Assembly: GCF_001613385.1 (NCBI RefSeq)
Contig: NZ_BDCG01000016.1
Span: 1 to 64,000, forward strand
Direction of reading: 5' to 3'
DNA from: Nocardia flavorosea NBRC 108225
GTDB taxonomy: Bacteria > Actinomycetota > Actinomycetes > Mycobacteriales > Mycobacteriaceae
DNA length: 64,000 bases
The stretch's first letter is position 1, and every line of letters begins with the position of its first letter. Position numbers and translations under genes: made by a program. Positions 27,498-36,380 of the stretch are shown here, in pieces. Under the pieces are notes generated by a model, which saw only the letters and a program-made list of their open reading frames with translations, had not been told where the DNA came from and made no database searches.

Positions 27498-28853
27498 TCA
27501 CCCGGCATTCTGCCTGGTTCGTACGCTGATACCGCTACCGAGGCCGCCGCCGGAGGTGGCTTCGATATCGGCGAGTACCGCGCGGATCGGAATGCCCAGC
27601 GTGGCGGTGCCGCCGTACTGGGCGAGGGCGATATTCGCTTCACCGCAGTCGGGAGCGTCGGCGGCGTTCGAACCGCTGGTGATCCCGAGTGCCAGGGTGC
27701 CGGTGATGATGGCCCCGCCGCTGTCGCCGCCCAGGGTGCAGGCGGTGCTGGCGAAGCCGCGGATGGTTTTGGCCTCGCCCTCGGTGGTGAACAGCTGGGT
27801 TTCGACTCGGTCGGCGACGACGAAGCCGCAGGTGAAGGTGGACGACTGTCCGGATTTGCATACCGGCGCGCCGACCACCGGGTCGGCGGTGCCGGTGATG
27901 TTCACGGTGGTGCCGTTGGCGCCGCGTACCGAGGGCTGGTCCATTCCGGCGCCCACGGCGCGTTCGTTCAGCTGGATCACCGAATAGTCGAGGGTGGCGG
28001 CACCACCCAATTCGGATTTCACGAAGGTGCCCAGCTGCGGGCTGGCCGGAATATTGTGGACGTTCGGGCTGTACACGGCCGCGCGCTCGTCGCCCTTGTC
28101 CAGGTTCGGATTGCAGTGTCCGGCACTGATATTCAGTGCGTTTCCGGCGGAATCGACGCTGTTGAAGCCGAACGAGCAGACATCGACACTACGCAGTTCG
28201 GCGTCGTCGAGGGGGCCGGGCGCGCTGATATAGGTATCGCCGCCCATCGGCCGGCGTTCGACCGGGCCGCCGCTGCCGGGACCGAGGACCACTTTGACGT
28301 TGGCGATGAGCGTCGGCAGATTGAGCATATGCGCCAGCGGCGTGTTGGCGACATTCACGACCAGCTGGCTGTTGAGGAAGTCGATGGCGATCGAATTGAT
28401 CACCTGCGAAATATCGTGCGGCTGGTCGGCAACCCATTGATTCAGTTGTGTCAGCGAGGTTTCCAGCGCGGCCGCCGACACCGGGGCAAGGCGGGTGTGG
28501 TAGCCGTCGGCGCTGGCCACCTTGGCGGCGTCCGGTGAGGTCACGGCGACGATCGGTTTACCCTCCGGGGTCATCCACGCGCCGGCGAATACATCGGGGC
28601 GTTCGGCGCGGAATTCGGCCGCGTAGTCCTGGAGTTGCTGGGCGCGGGCCGACCGGTCCAGGTATTCGGTCGGGGTCATCTGCAGATCACGGGACAGTGC
28701 TTGGACGAATTCGGGCGGCAAGTCCTCGGCTCTCAGCTGTTCCGGGGCGGGTTCCGCGGTCGCCGGAACCGCGCCGAACAGGGGAGTCAGGAGAACGGCA
28801 GAGCTGATGATGGCAGCTTTGACCGCGGCGCGACGCGCCACCGACTTGCGCAT
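27498..28853 (-). CDS. Secreted chymotrypsin-like serine protease with prodomain (copy 1)
   Basis: A 451-aa paralogue of the downstream protease with the same plan: signal peptide about 1-33 (cleavage near ATA-EP), propeptide about 35-215 (LSRDLQMTPTEYLDR, matching LSRDLHISPEEYLQR in the neighbour), and catalytic His246 (SAGHCN), Asp289 (TLDYSVI) and Ser378 (GDSGGA). Shared segments such as VVGAPVCKSG show a tandem duplication. The catalytic domain is well kept while linkers and the C-terminal ends differ, which suggests divergence in specificity. It is the first gene of the pair. Confidence 0.88.
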   Translation of the reverse strand: MRKSVARRAAVKAAIISSAVLLTPLFGAVPATAEPAPEQLRAEDLPPEFVQALSRDLQMTPTEYLDRSARAQQLQDYAAEFRAERPDVFAGAWMTPEGKPIVAVTSPDAAKVASADGYHTRLAPVSAAALETSLTQLNQWVADQPHDISQVINSIAIDFLNSQLVVNVANTPLAHMLNLPTLIANVKVVLGPGSGGPVERRPMGGDTYISAPGPLDDAELRSVDVCSFGFNSVDSAGNALNISAGHCNPNLDKGDERAAVYSPNVHNIPASPQLGTFVKSELGGAATLDYSVIQLNERAVGAGMDQPSVRGANGTTVNITGTADPVVGAPVCKSGQSSTFTCGFVVADRVETQLFTTEGEAKTIRGFASTACTLGGDSGGAIITGTLALGITSGSNAADAPDCGEANIALAQYGGTATLGIPIRAVLADIEATSGGGLGSGISVRTRQNAG

Positions 28854-28998
28854 GGAGTCCCTTCGTCGGCACTGTGTGCCAGATTATCCATGGCCACGGG
28901 ATTGAAACCGTTGGCGCACAGGTGTGGTCGAGCTGACCGAGGCTTCCGGGGGTGGCCGGGAAAACACCGGTCAGGCGAACACTCTAAGGCACAAACCG

Positions 28999-30378
28999 CT
29001 ATCTGGCTTCTTGTTGGCGGCCTTCCTGGGAACCGGTGTCGGGAAGGTCCGGATCCTCGCTGCGGAAAGGCATGGGGAACGGGAAGAATTCGTAACCCGG
29101 CCGCGCCCGGGTTGTCGTGGTTTCGGTAGTGCTGGTCGTGGGATCGGTGAGCGTCGGGCCACTCGGTTCGGTGGTGCCGGGAACCGAAGTCGTCGGCGGT
29201 GGCGCAGATTGCGTCGTGGTGGTCACCGGTGGCGTCGTGATGACGGGCTCGGTGGTTTCGACCGGTTCCGGTTCGTAGGTCGGCTCGGGAACATAGGTCG
29301 GCTCGGCGGGCGGCGGAGCCACCGGCGGTGGCGGCGCGGGCGGCGGGGGCGCGGGGGTTTCGGTCACGGTGCTCGGCGCCGGCCCGGGGCCGGGCTCGGC
29401 CGCCCCCGGCCGCAGGAACGCGGTAACTCCGAGCGCGCCGATCACCAGGCCCGCGAACGCGGCGACGGCTATCAGGACGGCCGTACGCCGGGACCCCTTC
29501 GTTTCGGCCGATGCCGGGGTGCGGGCGGCGCCTTTCGGCGGTGTTGTGGCGGACCCGGAAGCCTGCGTGCCCGGTTGCGGGGTGCCCGGATCGGCCGCCG
29601 GTAGGGCGCCCGCGGCCGCCGAGGTGACTCCCAATCCGGCGGCGAGCACACCCAGACTGGGCCCGCCGTAGGTGGCCTCCGGGTCCGCCTCGGGATCGGC
29701 CTCCGTGAACGGGGCGGCGGCCACCGCTGGAAAGGCCGGGTCGGGGTCCACCGCGGAATACGCTTTCGCCGGTGTGTCGCCGGACCCCAGTTTCGGCATG
29801 ACGACCGTGTCGAGGAAGGAGTTCTCGGCGGTGCCGGGGTCGGGCGGGGTGGCGCCGGCGGGAGTCTCGAGCACCACGGCCAAGGCGGCGCGACCGGCGC
29901 TCTCGGCGAAGTACCGGCCGATCTCTTCGGCGCTGTGGCCGCCGGAGCGCGGGGGCAGTTCGTCCTCGCCGATGAGGGCGACGGATCCGAGGCCCAGGTA
30001 GTCGAGTGCGCCGCGTAGCGCGAAGACCTGCGCGGCGGGCCAGCCGCCGGGATGGGTCGCATAGAACTCGGCGGGGCCGTTGAGGTAGTCGGCGGTGAGG
30101 TTGATCAGGCAGAACATCGCGGTGGCGAGCAGATCCTCGCCGCGGTAGGCCTCGCCGTCGTCCACGGCCACGCCGGCCGGATCGCCTACGGCGGAGACGA
30201 AGCCGGTGATGGTCTGGGTGTAGCCGGGTGGGGGTGTGGTGCCACCGAGTTCGGCGTCGCCTTCGTCGGACATGTGCAGGATCGGTTCGCGGATGATGAA
30301 GTGCGGATCCCCGTCATCGCTGACGACCGCCGCGGTGCACGCATGCTCGGCGATGTGCAGGCCCACCCCAGTGGCCAT
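28999..30378 (-). CDS. Membrane protein with actin/Hsp70-like N-terminal domain and Pro/Thr-rich tail
   Basis: A 459-aa protein. The N-terminal domain (about 1-170) starts GVGLHIAEHACTAAVVSDDG, an Hsp70/actin-like first strand-loop, but lacks a complete nucleotide-binding motif set. A low-complexity linker follows, then one transmembrane helix (about 301-322, VLIAVAAFAGLVIGALGV) and a long Pro/Thr/Glu-rich extracytoplasmic tail. It resembles the proline- and threonine-rich mycobacterial Rv0312 group. A GAGGA ribosome-binding site precedes the ATG. It is divergent from dnaK across a 509-bp regulatory region, so co-regulation with the chaperones is possible but not shown. Confidence 0.75.
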   Translation of the reverse strand: MATGVGLHIAEHACTAAVVSDDGDPHFIIREPILHMSDEGDAELGGTTPPPGYTQTITGFVSAVGDPAGVAVDDGEAYRGEDLLATAMFCLINLTADYLNGPAEFYATHPGGWPAAQVFALRGALDYLGLGSVALIGEDELPPRSGGHSAEEIGRYFAESAGRAALAVVLETPAGATPPDPGTAENSFLDTVVMPKLGSGDTPAKAYSAVDPDPAFPAVAAAPFTEADPEADPEATYGGPSLGVLAAGLGVTSAAAGALPAADPGTPQPGTQASGSATTPPKGAARTPASAETKGSRRTAVLIAVAAFAGLVIGALGVTAFLRPGAAEPGPGPAPSTVTETPAPPPPAPPPPVAPPPAEPTYVPEPTYEPEPVETTEPVITTPPVTTTTQSAPPPTTSVPGTTEPSGPTLTDPTTSTTETTTTRARPGYEFFPFPMPFRSEDPDLPDTGSQEGRQQEAR

Positions 30379-30643
30379 CCTCGGATCCTCGCTTCGATTT
30401 CCTCATCCAGCAACGACGCTACGGGTTCGTGTCCGTCTCGACCGGCGCGGCGCGCGGCGACCGTGCGCGGAGCATTGACAATAGCTGCGGTCGGGGTCCG
30501 GCGGGGAGTCGGGCGCGGGGTACCGGACCGCCGGTAGGTCCCCGGCGTGGCGTGGGTCCGGCGCGGCACAGCTGGGTCACGATGTCGGACCGGCCGGGTT
30601 TTCCGACGTGGTGACGGGAAGAATGGCGGCGAGGCGCAGGGTG

Positions 30644-30669
30644 GGAATAGATCGCCGATGTCCGAGGTT
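30644..30669 (+). promoter_or_regulatory. SigH/SigR-type promoter of dnaK
   Basis: GGAAT (30644-30648) and GTT (30667-30669) are separated by exactly 18 nt, the spacing of actinobacterial SigR/SigH promoters (GGAAT-N18-GTT). Transcription would start near 30676, giving a leader of about 210 nt before the dnaK ATG. Mycobacterial dnaK is known to be under SigH control. The rest of 30379-30643 shows no supported feature. Confidence 0.65.
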
Positions 30670-30684
30670 GAGCTGATCGACAAT

Positions 30685-30705
30685 GTTGAGTGTGTCCGAC
30701 TCAAG
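30685..30705. promoter_or_regulatory. HspR operator (HAIR) 1 upstream of dnaK
   Basis: GTTGAGT-N7-ACTCAAG matches the HAIR consensus CTTGAGT-N7-ACTCAAG in 13 of 14 arm positions. It lies just downstream of the predicted SigH-type start site, so bound HspR would block initiation or early elongation. Confidence 0.85.
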
Positions 30706-30738
30706 TCTGGCTTGACGGTCCGCGCTGAGACGGGCAGG

Positions 30739-30759
30739 ATTGAGCCGACCACGCTCAGT
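30739..30759. promoter_or_regulatory. HspR operator-like site (HAIR) 2 upstream of dnaK
   Basis: ATTGAGC-N7-GCTCAGT, a weaker HAIR with the same 7-nt spacer. Its centre lies 54 bp from the first site, about five helical turns. The second arm deviates most from consensus. Confidence 0.6.
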
Positions 30760-30887
30760 ATTGCTGGGACCGTGCTCTATGCCGTGCCTGGGGCTGGTCC
30801 GAGCGTCGCAGGCCCTGCTGGGTCTCGGCGTATTGGGGCGGACAGCCCGTACAGACACAAGCAGTCGAAAACGAGGAGGAACAACAA

Positions 30888-32738
30888 ATGGCTCGTGCGG
30901 TCGGAATCGACCTCGGGACCACGAACTCGGTCGTCGCCGTTCTCGAAGGTGGTGAGCCGGTCGTCGTCGCCAACTCCGAGGGTTCGCGCACTACGCCCTC
31001 GGTTGTCGCGTTCGCGAAGAACGGAGAGGTTCTGGTGGGCCAGCCCGCCAAGAACCAGGCAGTCACCAACGTCGACCGTACGATCCGCTCGGTCAAACGC
31101 CATATCGGCACCGACTGGACCGTCGAGATCGACGACAAGAAGTACACCTCGCAGGAGATCAGCGCGCGCACGCTGATGAAGTTGAAGCGCGACGCCGAGT
31201 CCTACCTGGGTGAAGAGATCACCGATGCGGTGATCACCGTCCCCGCCTACTTCGAGGACGCCCAGCGCCAGGCCACCAAGGAAGCCGGCCAGATCGCCGG
31301 CCTCAACGTGCTGCGCATCGTCAACGAGCCCACCGCCGCGGCCCTGGCCTACGGCCTGGACAAGGGCGACAAAGAGCAGACCATCCTGGTCTTCGACCTC
31401 GGTGGCGGCACCTTCGACGTGTCGCTGCTGGAAATCGGCGAGGGCGTCGTCGAGGTCCGTGCGACCTCCGGTGACAACCACCTCGGTGGTGACGACTGGG
31501 ACGAGCGGGTCGTGAAATGGCTGGTCGACAAGTTCAAGTCCAGCTCCGGTATCGACCTGACCAAGGACAAGATGGCCATGCAGCGGCTGCGTGAGGCCGC
31601 CGAGAAGGCCAAGATCGAGCTGAGCTCCTCGCAGAGCACCTCGATCAACCTGCCCTACATCACCGTCGACGCGGAGAAGAACCCGCTGTTCCTCGACGAG
31701 CAGCTCACCCGCGCCGAATTCCAGAAGATCACCTCGGATCTGCTGGACCGCACCCGGGCGCCATTCCAGTCCGTGGTCAAGGACGCCGGGATCAAGGTCG
31801 CCGATATCGACCACGTCGTGCTCGTCGGTGGCTCCACCCGGATGCCCGCCGTAACCGATCTGGTCCGCGAGCTCACCGGTGGCAAGGAACCCAACAAGGG
31901 CGTGAACCCGGACGAGGTCGTCGCCGTCGGCGCCGCCCTGCAGGCCGGTGTGCTCAAGGGTGAGGTCAAGGACGTCCTGCTGCTCGATGTGACCCCGCTG
32001 TCGCTGGGTATCGAGACCAAGGGCGGTGTGATGACCAACCTCATCGAACGCAACACCACCATCCCGACCAAACGTTCGGAAACCTTCACCACGGCCAACG
32101 ACAACCAGCCGTCGGTGCAGATCCAGGTGTTCCAGGGCGAGCGCGAAATCGCCGCGCACAACAAACTGCTCGGCTCCTTCGAGCTCACCGGTATCCCGCC
32201 GGCCCCGCGTGGTGTGCCGCAGATCGAGGTCACCTTCGATATCGACGCCAACGGCATCGTGCACGTGACCGCGAAGGACAAGGGCACCGGTAAAGAGAAC
32301 ACGATCAAGATCCAGGACGGCTCCGGCCTGTCCAAGGAAGAGATCGACCGGATGGTCAAGGACGCCGAGGCGCACGCCGCCGAGGACAAGGAGCGGCGCG
32401 AGGAAGCGGAGACCCGCAACCAGGCCGAATCGCTGGTCCACCAGACCGAGAAGTTCATCGCCGATAACGAGGACAAGGTCCCGGCCGACGTGAAGTCCAA
32501 GGTCGAAGCCGCGATCGGCGAGGCCAAGGAAGCCCTGAAGGGCACCGACACCGCCGCGGTGAAGGCCGCGGTGGAGAAGCTGGCCACCGAATCGCAGGCG
32601 CTGGGTCAGGCGATCTACGAGGCCTCGGCAGCCGAGGGCGCGGCGTCCGGTGACGGTGCGGCAAGCGGTACCGCCGGTGACGACCAAGTGGTCGACGCCG
32701 AGGTCGTGGACGAACCGGTCGACACGGAGAAGAAGTGA
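30888..32738 (+). CDS. dnaK: Chaperone DnaK (Hsp70)
   Basis: A 616-aa Hsp70. The ATPase domain (1-360) carries GIDLGTTNSVV, VFDLGGGTFDVSLL and VVLVGGSTRMPAV. The substrate-binding domain (about 365-510) follows, then the helical lid and a disordered Ala/Gly-rich C-terminus ending EPVDTEKK. With GrpE and DnaJ it folds and remodels client proteins, and in actinobacteria it also acts as co-repressor of HspR. A GGAGGA ribosome-binding site precedes the ATG. First gene of the four-gene operon. The stop overlaps the grpE start by 4 nt. Confidence 0.99.
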   Translation: MARAVGIDLGTTNSVVAVLEGGEPVVVANSEGSRTTPSVVAFAKNGEVLVGQPAKNQAVTNVDRTIRSVKRHIGTDWTVEIDDKKYTSQEISARTLMKLKRDAESYLGEEITDAVITVPAYFEDAQRQATKEAGQIAGLNVLRIVNEPTAAALAYGLDKGDKEQTILVFDLGGGTFDVSLLEIGEGVVEVRATSGDNHLGGDDWDERVVKWLVDKFKSSSGIDLTKDKMAMQRLREAAEKAKIELSSSQSTSINLPYITVDAEKNPLFLDEQLTRAEFQKITSDLLDRTRAPFQSVVKDAGIKVADIDHVVLVGGSTRMPAVTDLVRELTGGKEPNKGVNPDEVVAVGAALQAGVLKGEVKDVLLLDVTPLSLGIETKGGVMTNLIERNTTIPTKRSETFTTANDNQPSVQIQVFQGEREIAAHNKLLGSFELTGIPPAPRGVPQIEVTFDIDANGIVHVTAKDKGTGKENTIKIQDGSGLSKEEIDRMVKDAEAHAAEDKERREEAETRNQAESLVHQTEKFIADNEDKVPADVKSKVEAAIGEAKEALKGTDTAAVKAAVEKLATESQALGQAIYEASAAEGAASGDGAASGTAGDDQVVDAEVVDEPVDTEKK

Positions 32739-33472
32739 CGAACGCGGGTAAGAATTCCGAGGAACCGATCAGCTTCGTCGACAAGCGCAAGATCGATCCG
32801 GAAACCGGTGAGGTCCGGGATCCGGCCGGGGCTGCCGATGCGGCTGCCCCGGCCGGGGACGAGGCCGTCGCGGACGCCGAGGAGCGGGTCGCCCCGCAGG
32901 CGCCGCAGTCGGGTCTGGACGGTGACGGTGCCGAGGCGGCGGCAGAGGCCGCGACGGCAGCCGATCCGGCGGCCGAACTCGCCGAGCGCACCGCCGATCT
33001 GCAGCGGCTCACGGCGGAGTACACCAACTACCGCCGCCGGGTCGAACGCGATCGCAAAACCGCGATGGATACCGCGAAGGCCGCCGTGGTCACCGAGCTG
33101 CTGGGTGTGCTCGACGACCTGGACCGCGCCAAAGCGCACGGCGACCTGGAATCCGGACCGTTGCGTTCGGTGGCCGACAAGCTGATCGAGGCACTGCGTA
33201 AACAGGGGCTCGAGGAATTCGGGACCGAGGGCGATGCCTTCGACCCGAATCTGCATGAGGCCGTACAGCACGAAGGCGCCGGGCACGATCCGGTGCTCGG
33301 CGTGGTCATGCGTAAGGGTTACCGCTTCGGCGAACGGGTGCTGCGGCACGCGATGGTCGGAGTGACCGACGGCGTGGGTGATACCACGGCCGACACCACC
33401 GCCGATGCCGCTCCCGCGGCCGAAGCCGCAGCAGCGGAGGCATCGGATGCGGATGCCGGTTCGTCGAATTAG
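32735..33472 (+). CDS. grpE: Nucleotide exchange factor GrpE
   Basis: A 245-aa GrpE that releases ADP from DnaK. The GTG start overlaps the dnaK stop (GTGA). An acidic Ala-rich N-terminus (1-85) precedes the coiled-coil (LAERTADLQRLTAEYTNYRR, about 86-105) and the C-terminal beta-domain with LHEAVQHE and VMRKGYRFGERVLRHAMVGV (about 190-212). The last 35 residues are Asp/Ala/Thr-rich and probably disordered. Central position in the operon, 51 bp before dnaJ. Confidence 0.98.
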   Translation: MTNAGKNSEEPISFVDKRKIDPETGEVRDPAGAADAAAPAGDEAVADAEERVAPQAPQSGLDGDGAEAAAEAATAADPAAELAERTADLQRLTAEYTNYRRRVERDRKTAMDTAKAAVVTELLGVLDDLDRAKAHGDLESGPLRSVADKLIEALRKQGLEEFGTEGDAFDPNLHEAVQHEGAGHDPVLGVVMRKGYRFGERVLRHAMVGVTDGVGDTTADTTADAAPAAEAAAAEASDADAGSSN

Positions 33473-33523
33473 TGATCCCGCGGCGCGGGGTCGCGCAGCG
33501 ATGGGGAAAGGAGGAGATGCCCG

Positions 33524-34684
33524 GTGAGCCAGCGGGAGTGGATCGAAAAGGACTTCTACAAGGAACTGGGCGTCTCCTCCGACGCCTCCACCGAAGAGAT
33601 CAAGAAGGCGTACCGCAAACTCGCCCGTGATCTGCACCCGGATGCCAATCCGGGAGACGCCAAGGCCGAGGAGCGGTTCAAGGCCGTCAGCGAGGCCCAT
33701 ACCGTGCTGTCGGATCCGGCCAAACGCGCCGAATACGACGAAACCCGCCGCCTGTTCACGGGCGGCGGGTACGGCCGGGGTGGTGGTTTCACCCCGGGCG
33801 GCGGTGGCGGGTTCACCCAGGGGTTCGATCTGGGCGATATCTTCGGGCAGCAGGCCGGCGGCGCCGACGGCGGCTTGGGCGATCTGTTCGGCGGGCTGTT
33901 CAACCGCAGTGGTACCCGCACCAGCCGGCCGCGCCGGGGCGCGGATGTGGAGGCCGAGACGACCCTCGGGTTCCGCGAAGCCGCACGCGGTGTGACAGTC
34001 CCGCTGCACCTGACCAGTCCGTCGCCGTGCACCACCTGCTACGGCAGCGGCGCGAAACCGGGCACGAGCCCGCGGGTGTGCCCGATCTGCAACGGCAGCG
34101 GTGTGGTAAGCCGGAACCAGGGTGCGTTCGGTTTCAGCGAACCGTGCGACGAATGCCGGGGCACCGGGTCGATCATCGACGATCCGTGCGTGGACTGCCA
34201 CGGCAACGGCATCCAGAACCGCACCCGCACCATCAATGTGCGCATCCCGCCGGGTATCGCCGACGGGCAGCGGATCCGGCTGGCCGGACAGGGTGAGGCC
34301 GGACTACGCGGCGCACCTTCGGGCGATCTGTATGTCACGGTGCGGGTGAGCCAGGACAAGGTGTTCGGCCGGGTCGGCGACGACCTCACCCTGGCACTGC
34401 CGGTCAGCTACAGTGAATTGGTGCTCGGCACGACCGTATCGGTGCCCACTCTCGAGGGCCGGGTCGGCGTGAAGGTGCCGCCGGGGACGGCGGACGGGCG
34501 CACCCTGCGGGTGCGTGGCCGCGGAGTTCCCAAACGTGGTGGCGGAGCCGGTGATCTACTGGTCACCGTGAAGGTCGCCGTGCCGCCGAAGCTGGACGAC
34601 GACGCCGTGGCCGCCATGCGTGCGCTGCAGGAGGCGGAGAAGGCCAGCGGCTTCGATCCGAGAGCTGGATGGGCAGGTGCGTGA
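33524..34684 (+). CDS. dnaJ: Co-chaperone DnaJ (DnaJ1)
   Basis: A 386-aa type I J-protein. J-domain at about 10-75 with the HPD tripeptide (RDLHPDANPG), a Gly/Phe-rich region (about 80-130), four zinc-binding CxxCxGxG repeats (CTTCYGSG, CPICNGSG, CDECRGTG, CVDCHGNG; about 168-230), and C-terminal client-binding beta-domains. GTG 33524 follows a full AAAGGAGG ribosome-binding site. It delivers clients to DnaK and stimulates its ATPase. The stop overlaps the hspR start by one base. Confidence 0.98.
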   Translation: MSQREWIEKDFYKELGVSSDASTEEIKKAYRKLARDLHPDANPGDAKAEERFKAVSEAHTVLSDPAKRAEYDETRRLFTGGGYGRGGGFTPGGGGGFTQGFDLGDIFGQQAGGADGGLGDLFGGLFNRSGTRTSRPRRGADVEAETTLGFREAARGVTVPLHLTSPSPCTTCYGSGAKPGTSPRVCPICNGSGVVSRNQGAFGFSEPCDECRGTGSIIDDPCVDCHGNGIQNRTRTINVRIPPGIADGQRIRLAGQGEAGLRGAPSGDLYVTVRVSQDKVFGRVGDDLTLALPVSYSELVLGTTVSVPTLEGRVGVKVPPGTADGRTLRVRGRGVPKRGGGAGDLLVTVKVAVPPKLDDDAVAAMRALQEAEKASGFDPRAGWAGA

Positions 34685-35175
34685 TGTCCAACGATCCGAA
34701 ACGGGCGTCCGAAAGTGGTTCGGCGCGCCCGGCGGCCGGAGCGATGGGCCCGGAGGCGGCAGCGCAGCGTAACCACGGAGGGCCTCGGGAGGGCCGCCAA
34801 TCGAGCACGGAATACTTCGTGATCTCGGTGGCCGCTCAGCTGGCCGGTATGCATGCGCAAACACTGCGCACCTACGACCGGCTGGGCTTGGTGACACCGC
34901 AGCGCACTTCGGGTGGTGGTCGGCGCTATTCGGAACGGGATGTGGAGCTGCTGCGCGAAGTGCAGCGGCTGTCCCAGGACGAGGGCGTCAATCTGGCCGG
35001 GATCAAACGGATCATCGAACTCACCAACCAGGTATCCGAACTGCAGGAGCGGGTGGTCGAACTGGCCGCGGCGCTGGAACGGGAGCGGGCCCGGCCGGAT
35101 TACCGGCCGGAACTGATCCCGCCGCAGCGCAATACCGCATTGGTCGTCTGGCAGCCGCGCAACCGGCGGCGGTAA
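34684..35175 (+). CDS. hspR: Heat-shock repressor HspR (MerR family)
   Basis: A 163-aa MerR-type repressor. After an unusually long, low-complexity N-terminus (about 45 residues) comes the winged-helix domain YFVISVAAQLAGMHAQTLRT...YDRLGLVTPQRT with RRYSERDVELL, then a helical region LTNQVSELQERVVELAAALE. It binds HAIR sequences, using DnaK as co-repressor, to shut off the dnaK operon and clpB. HAIR sites are found upstream of both in this window. ATG 34684 overlaps the dnaJ stop and gives coupled translation. Confidence 0.95.
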   Translation: MSNDPKRASESGSARPAAGAMGPEAAAQRNHGGPREGRQSSTEYFVISVAAQLAGMHAQTLRTYDRLGLVTPQRTSGGGRRYSERDVELLREVQRLSQDEGVNLAGIKRIIELTNQVSELQERVVELAAALERERARPDYRPELIPPQRNTALVVWQPRNRRR

Positions 35176-35215
35176 TTTTGGCGGCGCCCGCGGCCTGCGG
35201 GGTTCGACCCCCTCT

Positions 35216-35285
35216 CCGTCCCTGCTGTCCGCACTCGATGCTCGCGGCTGCGCCGCATCGCATCGAGCACCGACAGCAGGGACGG
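35216..35285. terminator. Large three-tier hairpin after hspR
   Basis: Nested inverted repeat: outer 14-bp perfect stem (35216-35229 with 35272-35285), a 4-nt internal mismatch, an 8-bp stem CTCGATGC/GCATCGAG (35234-35241 with 35260-35267) and an inner 5-bp stem GCGGC-TGC-GCCGC (35244-35256). It probably ends the dnaK operon. Further downstream, 35312-35335 and 35369-35392 form an imperfect 24-bp direct repeat. Confidence 0.75.
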
Positions 35286-35448
35286 GCCGAAACTTTTCGC
35301 GCCTCGTAAGACTCGGCTCCGCCGCTGGTTACGTCGGAACCTGTGGTGGAGCTGTCGGGTGTGCTCCGCTCGACTTCGCCGCTGGGCACGTCAGGGGCAG
35401 AGTGGGCCGATCACTTCTTGCTCGCGGCTGTGCGGGAGCTTTGCGGTG

Positions 35449-36231
35449 TCAGGCGCCTTCGAATTGGATGCGCTCCGGCGGGGTTCCGGCGTCGAGCAAC
35501 TTCTCCACCGTGGACCGGGTCATTGCCGGCGATCCGCACACCAGGACCTGGTGCCGGTTGAAACTGCCGTAGGAGCCGACCACTTCGGCGAGGGTGCCCT
35601 GGATCAGGTCGTCCTCCTCGAAGCCGATATCCACCCGGTGCCGGTCGTGCCATTCGTCCGGCCAGGACGGGTCCTCGAGACGTTCGACGACCGGCACGAC
35701 GGTGAGCCACGGCAGGTCCGCCGCGAGGAGGACCAGCATATCGGCGGCGTACAGGTCGCGCGGGGAGAAACCACCGAAGAAGAGGTAGGTGGTCGGGGGA
35801 TATTCGTGCCTGGCGAGCTCGAGAAGCTGGGACCGCAGCGGTGCCAGTCCGGTGCCGCCGGCGATCATCACGACCTCGTCGCCGTCGGGGTCCACACTGA
35901 ACATGCCCGCGGGTGCGGCCAGCCTCCAGCGATCACCGGGCCGGGTGTCGGCGACGATCCCGCTACTGCACCAGCCGCCCGCCACGGTGCGGATATGGAA
36001 TTCGAGTTTGCCGTCCAGCGAGGGTGGTAGCGCCGGGGAGAAACGGCGGCGCATCCCCGGGAACTGTGGAACCTCCACCTCCACCGATTGTCCCGCGGTG
36101 AACGGGACGTATTCGCCGATCAACCGGATCACCGCGAGATCGTGGCGCAGCCGGTGATGTTCGACCACATCCGCGAACCACTGGGTCGGCTGGTCGGGGC
36201 GGTGCGGGTCGACGCGGGGGCCATTGGTCAC
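35449..36231 (-). CDS. FAD/NAD(P)H oxidoreductase, globin-less flavohemoglobin paralogue
   Basis: A 260-aa ferredoxin-NADP reductase-type protein: FAD-binding barrel (about 15-110, with RRRFSPALP), NAD-binding domain with MIAGGTGLAPLRSQLLELAR (122-141) and the closing VCGSPAM (231-237). The GGFSPRDLY and PWLTVVPVVE segments match GGAYPCELY and PWLTIVPVCE in the upstream flavohemoglobin, so the two are paralogues, but no globin domain precedes the reductase here. GTG 36231 has a GAAGGA ribosome-binding site. Likely co-transcribed with the flavohemoglobin 149 bp upstream. It may serve another electron acceptor. Confidence 0.85.
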   Translation of the reverse strand: MTNGPRVDPHRPDQPTQWFADVVEHHRLRHDLAVIRLIGEYVPFTAGQSVEVEVPQFPGMRRRFSPALPPSLDGKLEFHIRTVAGGWCSSGIVADTRPGDRWRLAAPAGMFSVDPDGDEVVMIAGGTGLAPLRSQLLELARHEYPPTTYLFFGGFSPRDLYAADMLVLLAADLPWLTVVPVVERLEDPSWPDEWHDRHRVDIGFEEDDLIQGTLAEVVGSYGSFNRHQVLVCGSPAMTRSTVEKLLDAGTPPERIQFEGA

Positions 36232-36380
36232 GGGCAGTCCTTCGGAGCGGATTCGTGCGGTCGGCGCAGGTGGGGGCGATGCATCTGGTCGGGCGTACGT
36301 GGTTCGCGGCCGGGGCGGAGTACCGCACCATTCTCCTGCCGGCCGGCAGGCGCGGCAAGGGCTGCCGGCCGGGGAGCGGC

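Noticed and set aside
26100..28538. An 812-codon plus-strand frame across both serine proteases
   Set aside because: It spans two real genes and their intergenic gap on the opposite strand, which is a GC artefact pattern rather than one gene.
30777..32687. A 636-codon minus-strand frame opposite dnaK
   Set aside because: It is the mirror of a highly conserved gene with GC-rich codon use; no motifs, no ribosome-binding site.
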